A model generated the notes under the pieces. The model was not told the origin of the DNA. It was given only the letters and a program-made list of their open reading frames with translations, and searched no databases. Source: Sipunculus nudus (taxonomy: Eukaryota > Annelida > Sipuncula > Golfingiida > Sipunculidae). Taken from it: DNA of 64,000 bases. The stretch spans positions 11,067,676-11,131,675 of the forward strand of contig CM049311.1 of the NCBI GenBank assembly GCA_026874595.1, given 5' to 3'. A program made the position numbers and the translations under genes. Positions 57,994 to 64,000 of the stretch are shown piece after piece (position 1 is the first letter of the stretch; each line of letters starts with the position of its first letter).

Positions 57994-58285
57994 CATCAAT
58001 GGTCGCCCTTATTTGCATATTAAAAATTTAAATACGAATCTTTGACCATGAAAATCTAGATCATGTCACAATGTGGAATTTTTCATCGATAGCGACCCTA
58101 CTGTGCATATTAAAATTTAATATACGAACTAAACTGTTACTTCTTACTATGGTTTCATTTAAATCATTGACCATGAAAACCTAAGTCTAGGCACACTACA
58201 CGACCAATCATCTTGATTAGAACTTGAGATATATAATAAAAAAGAAATATCGTCAATGGCAGCCCTAATTTGCATATTACAAAAA
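57994..58285. repeat. degenerate repeats containing octamer-like TTTGCATAT
   Basis: Three related segments start near 57994, 58081 and 58248, each reading TCAATGGTCGCCCT-like sequence followed by TTTGCATATTAAAA-like sequence. Two of them contain ATTTGCATAT, an octamer/POU-type word. The spacing is irregular (about 87 and 167 bases). Confidence 0.6.
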
Positions 58286-58556
58286 TTGCCCAAGGTGGTC
58301 GCGAGGACAACCAATCTCAAAAGAAGCATTGGACCCCTACCATCACAAATCCATTAAAATACATGCTACTATAGGCAATGCATAGGTATCCCCTACAAGC
58401 AACTACGTCTGTCTCAGTGTGGATTTTCCCAAAATTTTACACAATTACGTTCCACAAAATGCGACATGACGTGTTCAGTGGCGCAACTTATTTTTCCTTT
58501 ATTTTTCGTTTCATAAAATTTTGGGTTTGTGAATAAGGTGAAATATCACACATATG

Positions 58557-58614
58557 ACCACCCCCGATTACGACATTTTGCCCAGGTCCAAAGGTGGTCG
58601 TAATTGGTGGGTAC
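58557..58614. repeat. inverted repeat with GGTGGTCG arm
   Basis: ACCACCCCCGATTACGAC (58557-58574) pairs with GTCGTAATTGGTGGGTAC (58597-58614) with few mismatches. GGTGGTCG also occurs near 58.30 kb. Probably part of a dispersed repeat. Confidence 0.6.
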
Positions 58615-58619
58615 AATGT

Positions 58620-60981
58620 ATATCAAGTGACAAGTTTTGTGGTATCATGTGAGTATACATACAGACTTTCAACACATCCCTAGCTTTTTTAGAGAATCGC
58701 AGGCAGGAGAGCGTGTTCAACATAATCCGTAGATGGATTGAAATATAAAAAAAGCATATCCATCTGCTTATCATCAAATAAAAAAAATTATGGAAATAAG
58801 CCAGATTATTTCTGCAGAACCGTACTGGCATACTTGCAATACAGACTGAAATATGACTCATTTATAAGAAACGGTAGTTGAAAATAATCTGTTAACAATT
58901 ACTTTAGGAATGTTCCCCCAATTCTGTACACAGTTATAATGGGTCTGTCCATCATTTCGCCACCTATTTTATTAACGGTATCTTGTTTGCAATCATACAT
59001 TACGTCTATGAATTATGACTCTGCGAATAGGATATTTAATGGATGAAAATAAAGGTCTCAAACAGTTTGCGCTTCTTTCATATTGTATTTTCATCTGATC
59101 ATTAAACACATGATTTGCTTGAAGTGAAGTTTAAGTTGACCAAACATCCTCTTGTAATCTAATACAAAAGAATGGATTAGCAACTTCTAAAGACATGAGA
59201 TAAAACCAAACATATTTGAAAGGATATTGTCGTAGGACTACCAGGATTCATGTTCACAGCTGCAAGCAGTAAACATAACTCAATGTAAATTCATTTTAAA
59301 TGAAACTCCCAGGTAGCTTCTGCATAGATTCTTCTGAATACTGCATGGTGCATGGGCTGTGGCCTTGCCGATACTTCCCACATTTATTTTCAATTTACAG
59401 GTAAGGCCTTATACAACCTAAATTGTACCAAGATATTGCCGTTCCTAATCTTAAGGGATATTGTTTTATGAAGTCGCAATTCAAGCAAGTCTGCATTGAT
59501 GCTACTTCAGGGTTTACTTTAATCTCTTAAAAGAAAAAATTAAGTATAAAAATTCAAACTATTCATTCACGCAAATATCAAATAAAGTTGCAATATTTTT
59601 ATATTCTTACTCAAATTTTCCAAATGTTTGGCAAAGGTAACACAGTTTGTGAATACAACCGCCCGTTCATTTTTTTGGATCTCAGAGGTCAGAAACTATT
59701 ATATTCGATATAGCCTAAGTCTATATCATTGTGGACACCCTCTCTAACATATTTTCATATTCACATGATATGAGACTGATGAATATAAACTTAAGTCAGA
59801 CTAGTAACAGACTGTACATTAAAAATGACTTAAACTGAAGCAATCGTCAACGACAAGCATGTGCTGACAGTGCCCATGAATATAAGGCAGAGTTAACAAC
59901 TTGAAGGTTGTTTTACCTAGCGAAACAGCTTTATATAAAGGGAAGAATCAAACAGGTAATGTTTAATTAAAATGAATCAAAGGGTATAAATATTGTATTT
60001 TTTTCAGTTCAGAGAATGATCTTTGTAAGCAGCTGCAAGCATCGTGATAAAAGAAAATTCTATATTACAGTCAGTCTTTTGAAGTTTTACAAAACGAAAC
60101 TGTGCAGGAAAATGGAAAGAGGCGAAGATGTAAAGAAACATGGCGAAAGATAAAACCAAAACTGGATACTTAACATATATGAAAGGTTACGACCTTGTAG
60201 AAAATCAGCTTAGGCTATAGATATGCTTCCTCGCCGATAAGTACCTTGTGTCGTGCACTGCTGTGATTTCTCTAATGTGAATGGCTGTTTGATGTCGTGC
60301 AGAGTTGGGTTCGAGATCCGCTTGTTCCGAGAAATGAATGACCATGCCCTGAATTAAAACCTTATTAAAACTTACACCTGACAAAGTATTAATGATCAAA
60401 TGCAATAACTTTGCAGTTGGGTCTTGTTTCACAGCTTAGTTGCCATGCTATACTGCGGAAATTAGCAAAACAACGCAATGCATTTCTACAGTAATAGGCA
60501 AGTACCGTTAGCCAGATGAAAGATCTAACACATCTATATGTCAGCTTCTTAGCCAGGATTTAAGGGCCTTAAAATAGTCTAGAACTCTAGAAGACTCCAA
60601 ACAAGATCTAGGATTATTTATTAATCAAATTTCCATTGAAAATTTGAGAAAAATTCTACGTATAAATTGTTACCTGCAGATGTAAGTGTACAGTAATATA
60701 CTTGGTGAAAACATGACTGATATTTTCATGTTTAAAAATTACTTTCATACTATAATTTTCAAATCAGATATTTAGTGTCTCGAAGGTTTGTCCTAAAAAA
60801 TTACATGCAACATCGGATGTCATGACCCCCTGCGTCACCCCCGGCTAAGCCCCTTTTACAAAGATCAAAAGCAGCATATTCCTGCCCATCTGATCCAAGA
60901 ACTTACTCCTTTCCTTATATATTCATCTTCTTTGTGATATTCTGTGTTTGCATATTTAAAATATCCGGATTGCCTCATTTA
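58620..60981. other. AT-rich, nothing recognised
   Basis: No supported gene or element. A C-rich patch (CCCCCTGCGTCACCCCCGG) occurs near 60.83 kb. Confidence 0.35.
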
Positions 60982-63535
60982 AACAAGGGACCCATGGGTC
61001 ACGGCGCTCAGCTGTTATATATGACAAAAAATATGATTTGGAAATGAGGCACATTCTGGTTTTTGTGTGGTAATAAATATAAGATGTATTATGAGTCGTT
61101 GGTGTTTAGCTTATATATGATTATGATAGTATCTTTTGAGACAAGCAAGAGGATTGATTTCATTTATTTTATTAACAAAATGAGTGCTATTGTCACACAG
61201 ATTTTGACTTGGCCGTATAACTTATAAGCAGCACATATAATATAATAGTTTAACTATTTATTAAAATTTAATAACAAATGTTGTGTCAAATATAATTTTT
61301 ATAAAAAAATAATAGGAGAATCATGATTAAAAAAAATATATAACTGAAATTATTATTAAAATAATTCTTTAGAATATATTCATAAATGCATTCATGAATA
61401 AGTTTTGAAAGTATTTGCTCTGGTATTCAAATACTTTTATTTTTACATGAATTCCCATTCTTATGCAAGAAATTTTATAATGGAGTACATATTCATATTC
61501 GTATTCAAATACATTTGCAAAGTATTTGCACCATGTCTGGTATTTTTCAGTTTTAGCCAAACAATGATGTTGAGAATCCAGAATATACAAAATTCAAAAA
61601 TTTAAATTATGATCATAAATGGCTTTTATTTATAATATATTCACTTTGGACTACTTTACATCAATCTACACACTAGACACAGTAGGAATCTAGATTAATA
61701 TTATCAACTGCATCTTTGTCAATCTTTAATTTCCTTCATATGATCCCTAATGATAAGTAATGAATAATATGATTTATTTTTTTTATCATTAAAATTTAAC
61801 TGAAAAATACCATAGGTGACTCCATGGTGTTATTTGGAATAACATTGACATTGACATTCTATCCATCCATACAAGATGCTTACATCATCAGTAACTGCAA
61901 GTTAATTTCCTGTTACTTATCAACTAACAAATTCCTTTTCTTTTAATTTTTCTTTAATTTGTTATTAAGAACCAATAAAAAAAATATTAATTTATTGTTA
62001 TGTTGTTGGTCAAAACATCTGCTAGATAAGTTGGGTTTGACACCTGGATCATCTGTGGCTGGCCATAAGCTGCCTGGCTGTCCCGGTGTATGCCTCGCCT
62101 CAAGCGTGCATAATTTGCTTGAAGGTCAACAAGGTCAACATACAGGTTACTGAAGAGGGCCTGGGGAGAGCCTGGGTCTGACATGGTCTCATAAAAACAT
62201 TAATAAAAGCTACATTTTTTTGCCAATTTCTTTTAGCTTTCTAAATTAAAAAGCTAAAATCCTCATGTGTGCATGATATGAAAATTATATCAACAGTGCT
62301 CACAGGAAACAAATGTGCCATGGTCAAAGTTGGACAAAATTTAAGGTACTAATTTTATATTTATACTAATAACTTATAAAATTTGTAAAATTCAGAACTT
62401 ATTTTGGGTATTCAATTGAATCTTAATTAAATAATGTTACATCCCTGACAACAAAATCTCTAGCTTCAGCAATCCTCTAGTTAAGGGAGTAAATATATTT
62501 CTTGATTTTTTACAAAGTGCATTATGTTTGGGCCCATAACTTACAATTACGCAATACTGACATCATTTCTGGCATGTGCATAGCGAATGTAAAGAAAAAT
62601 ATGTATATTATATATGATCAAAGTCAGATCAGTGGTTTTGATATTAGGCAGTCTTGAAGTGTTACAATGGGTTTTTATTAATATCTCGAAGGAATTATGT
62701 CCTAGTGACCAAATTCGTGGTATGGTAGGGGATTTTGGAGACATCTGAGAGCTGGAGAGCTGAAGCTGGGGAGCTGAGCTCTAGCAAACTGCATAGCACT
62801 AGCTTGAAGTAAACAATATGTGACATGGTGCTTGAGAACTTGATTTAAATCTACAATTTTTGATCAACTGGTTTAAAATTTGTGGTGGTTACAGATGAAA
62901 TGCTAACAAAAACATGCTGTGAAAATTAAATCAACAGCAGTTACAGAAAAAAGGTGCCATGGTCAAAGTGTGGCAAAATTAGGGTACCAGTTTTTTATTT
63001 TTGCTAATATTTAAAAAAAATATAAAAGTTTTTGAACTTATTTTGGGTATACAATTTAATTTTGCTTAATCAAAGTTATTTTACTGGAAAAAAGTCCTTA
63101 GCTTAACATGTTTTGTGTTAAGTGATCAAATATCTTTCCTGATTTTTTCAAAATGCATTATGTTTGGGCCTATAACTTTTTTAAGTTACATAATACAGAC
63201 CAAATTTCTGGCATGTACATAGGAATTATATAGAGAAATATTTCTGGTAAACATGAGGAAAAACAGATGAGTGGTTTTGATATTAGGCATTCCTGAAGTG
63301 TGAAAATAGGTTTTTGAATAAAATATTGAGGTTTTTCCTTAATTTCTCAAAGGAACGAAGTCGAAGAGACCCAGTTTTCGGCTTGGTAGGAGATGTTGGA
63401 AACATCTAACATTATGCTGAATTTTGGATTCCTAGGTCTTATGGTTTCAAAGCGTGCCACATCTACGGATGGACGGACGACGGACAATGGACCACGACTA
63501 CAGCTCAGATGACTTATAGTCAGCTGAGCTAAAAA
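60982..63535 (+). mobile_element. repeat element R2: same ends as R1, different interior
   Basis: The left box (60982-61014, AACAAGGGACCCATGGGTCA…CTCAGCTG) and the right tail (63472-63535: GACGGACGACGGACAATG, then hairpin AGCTCAGATGACT/AGTCAGCTGAGCT at 63502-63530 and AAAAA) match R1; about 55 of 64 tail positions agree. The interior is unlike R1. It has an AT-rich section with GTATTCAAATAC-type inverted words (about 61.40-61.53 kb), a GC-richer segment with an open frame (61987-62184, minus), and two tandem units of about 640-660 bp from near 62268 and near 62907 sharing GTGCCATGGTCAAAG and CATTATGTTTGGGCC. Target-site duplications could not be identified. Confidence 0.65.
61987..62184 (-). 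CDS. protein-like open frame inside element R2, unknown function
   Basis: The minus-strand frame of 65 codons from ATG 62184-62182 to a stop at 61989-61987 is markedly GC-richer than its AT-rich surroundings. It has mixed, soluble composition: SNLYVDLVDLQANYARLRRG near residues 12-31 and GQPQMIQVSNPTYLADVLTN near 41-60. A T-rich acceptor-like tract (TTAATGTTTTTATGAG) precedes it, and MIQ|GTGTCA could be a weak donor. It may be an exon of a host gene, a fragment captured by the repeat, or part of a transposon protein. I recognise no family. The plus-strand frame over the same bases is less protein-like. Confidence 0.35.
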   Translation of the reverse strand: MSDPGSPQALFSNLYVDLVDLQANYARLRRGIHRDSQAAYGQPQMIQVSNPTYLADVLTNNITIN

Positions 63536-64000
63536 TCATATTCCAAGCAAGTGTGTAGGTAACCTGGTCAGCACAAGGGTTGGGGTATCCTCCGTCTCTT
63601 CAGCTGGTAAGCTTGAGAACTCTTCTTGATGGTTGGCAGGGTTTTTTTACTGTAACACATATAATACTGGCTTGATTCTTGTCCCAAAACACTGATATTC
63701 TTATAAATAAAAGTATTTCATACTGAATATGGTTGTTACTTAGTTTTCTTAGAAATGTGTTCCTCCACTATGCTCTCTCTGTCATGCTTGCCGCCCGTCA
63801 CCACCCCGACTACCTACTATATTTTTTTTACTCGACTTACTGTACTCTCCGACCATTTTTAACATGTAAGTACACATTCGTTTCAAAATATTCTACAGTT
63901 TCAATGCATACACTGTTAACAAATAATTTAATCCTAACAATTGCCTATGGCATGACAATCTGTATCACTGGTTAAAGGTTGTAATTTCCAGGCGATACGT
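63536..64000. other. right edge, nothing firm
   Basis: Plus-strand 80-codon frame at 63733-63975 is hydrophobic and Leu/Tyr-rich, with no start context or splice borders that would support it. No repeat was recognised. Confidence 0.3.

Noticed and set aside
1-64000. CRISPR arrays, prokaryotic operons, phage or plasmid functions, rRNA genes
   Set aside because: None of the expected signatures is present. The repeats are eukaryotic microsatellites and interspersed elements.

Overview
This window looks like animal nuclear DNA, most likely from a marine invertebrate and plausibly a mollusc. It is AT-rich, has no prokaryotic gene organisation, and its open frames are mostly 60-90 codons, as expected by chance. 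It carries many dinucleotide microsatellites ((GA)n, (TA)n(TG)n), GT-AG splice-site-like signals, a tRNA-derived SINE, a small hAT-type DNA transposon with a perfect 8-bp target-site duplication, and arrays of diverged repeats of a kind I associate with mollusc genomes. The lineage is inference; no diagnostic gene is present.

The only gene start I can support well is on the minus strand at 35.2 kb. It is a first coding exon for a signal peptide with a good Kozak context, a consensus GTAAGT donor in phase 1, and a TATA-like and CRE/CCAAT-like upstream region. A phase-compatible exon lies about 31 kb downstream at 3.9 kb, and the space between has no convincing coding sequence, so 4-35 kb would be one very long first intron. 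That stretch alternates AT-rich sequence with GC-richer islands of a few hundred bases that look like regulatory elements. Weaker exon candidates lie on the plus strand near 1.9, 3.5 and 6.8 kb and on the minus strand at 0.3-0.5, 39.6 and 62 kb. They are ranked by confidence and should not be read as established genes.

Layout: 0-7 kb holds weak exon candidates, an E-box duplication and a TATA-containing GC-rich block. From 7 to 35 kb is the putative long intron with islands, hairpins, microsatellites and a SINE at 27.5 kb. At 35.1-35.4 kb are the secretory first exon and its promoter. From 36 to 41 kb is upstream sequence with islands, an interspersed repeat at about 39.85-40.2 kb and a possible terminal exon at 39.5-39.65 kb. 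At 41.25-42.0 kb is an array of about 150-bp units carrying TCAAGGTCA-like nuclear-receptor half-sites. At 43.2-44.6 kb is the hAT element. From 45 to 54 kb are repeat fragments and microsatellites. At 54.3-56.2 kb and 61.0-63.5 kb are two members of one repeat family, with the same 5' box and 3' hairpin but unrelated tandem interiors. The second encloses a protein-like open frame.

I found no CRISPR array, operon, viral gene, toxin system or other complete biological system. The most novel-looking items are the composite repeat family with conserved ends and swapped tandem interiors, the alternating-subtype arrays, and the secretory gene with an upstream ORF whose stop overlaps the main start codon.
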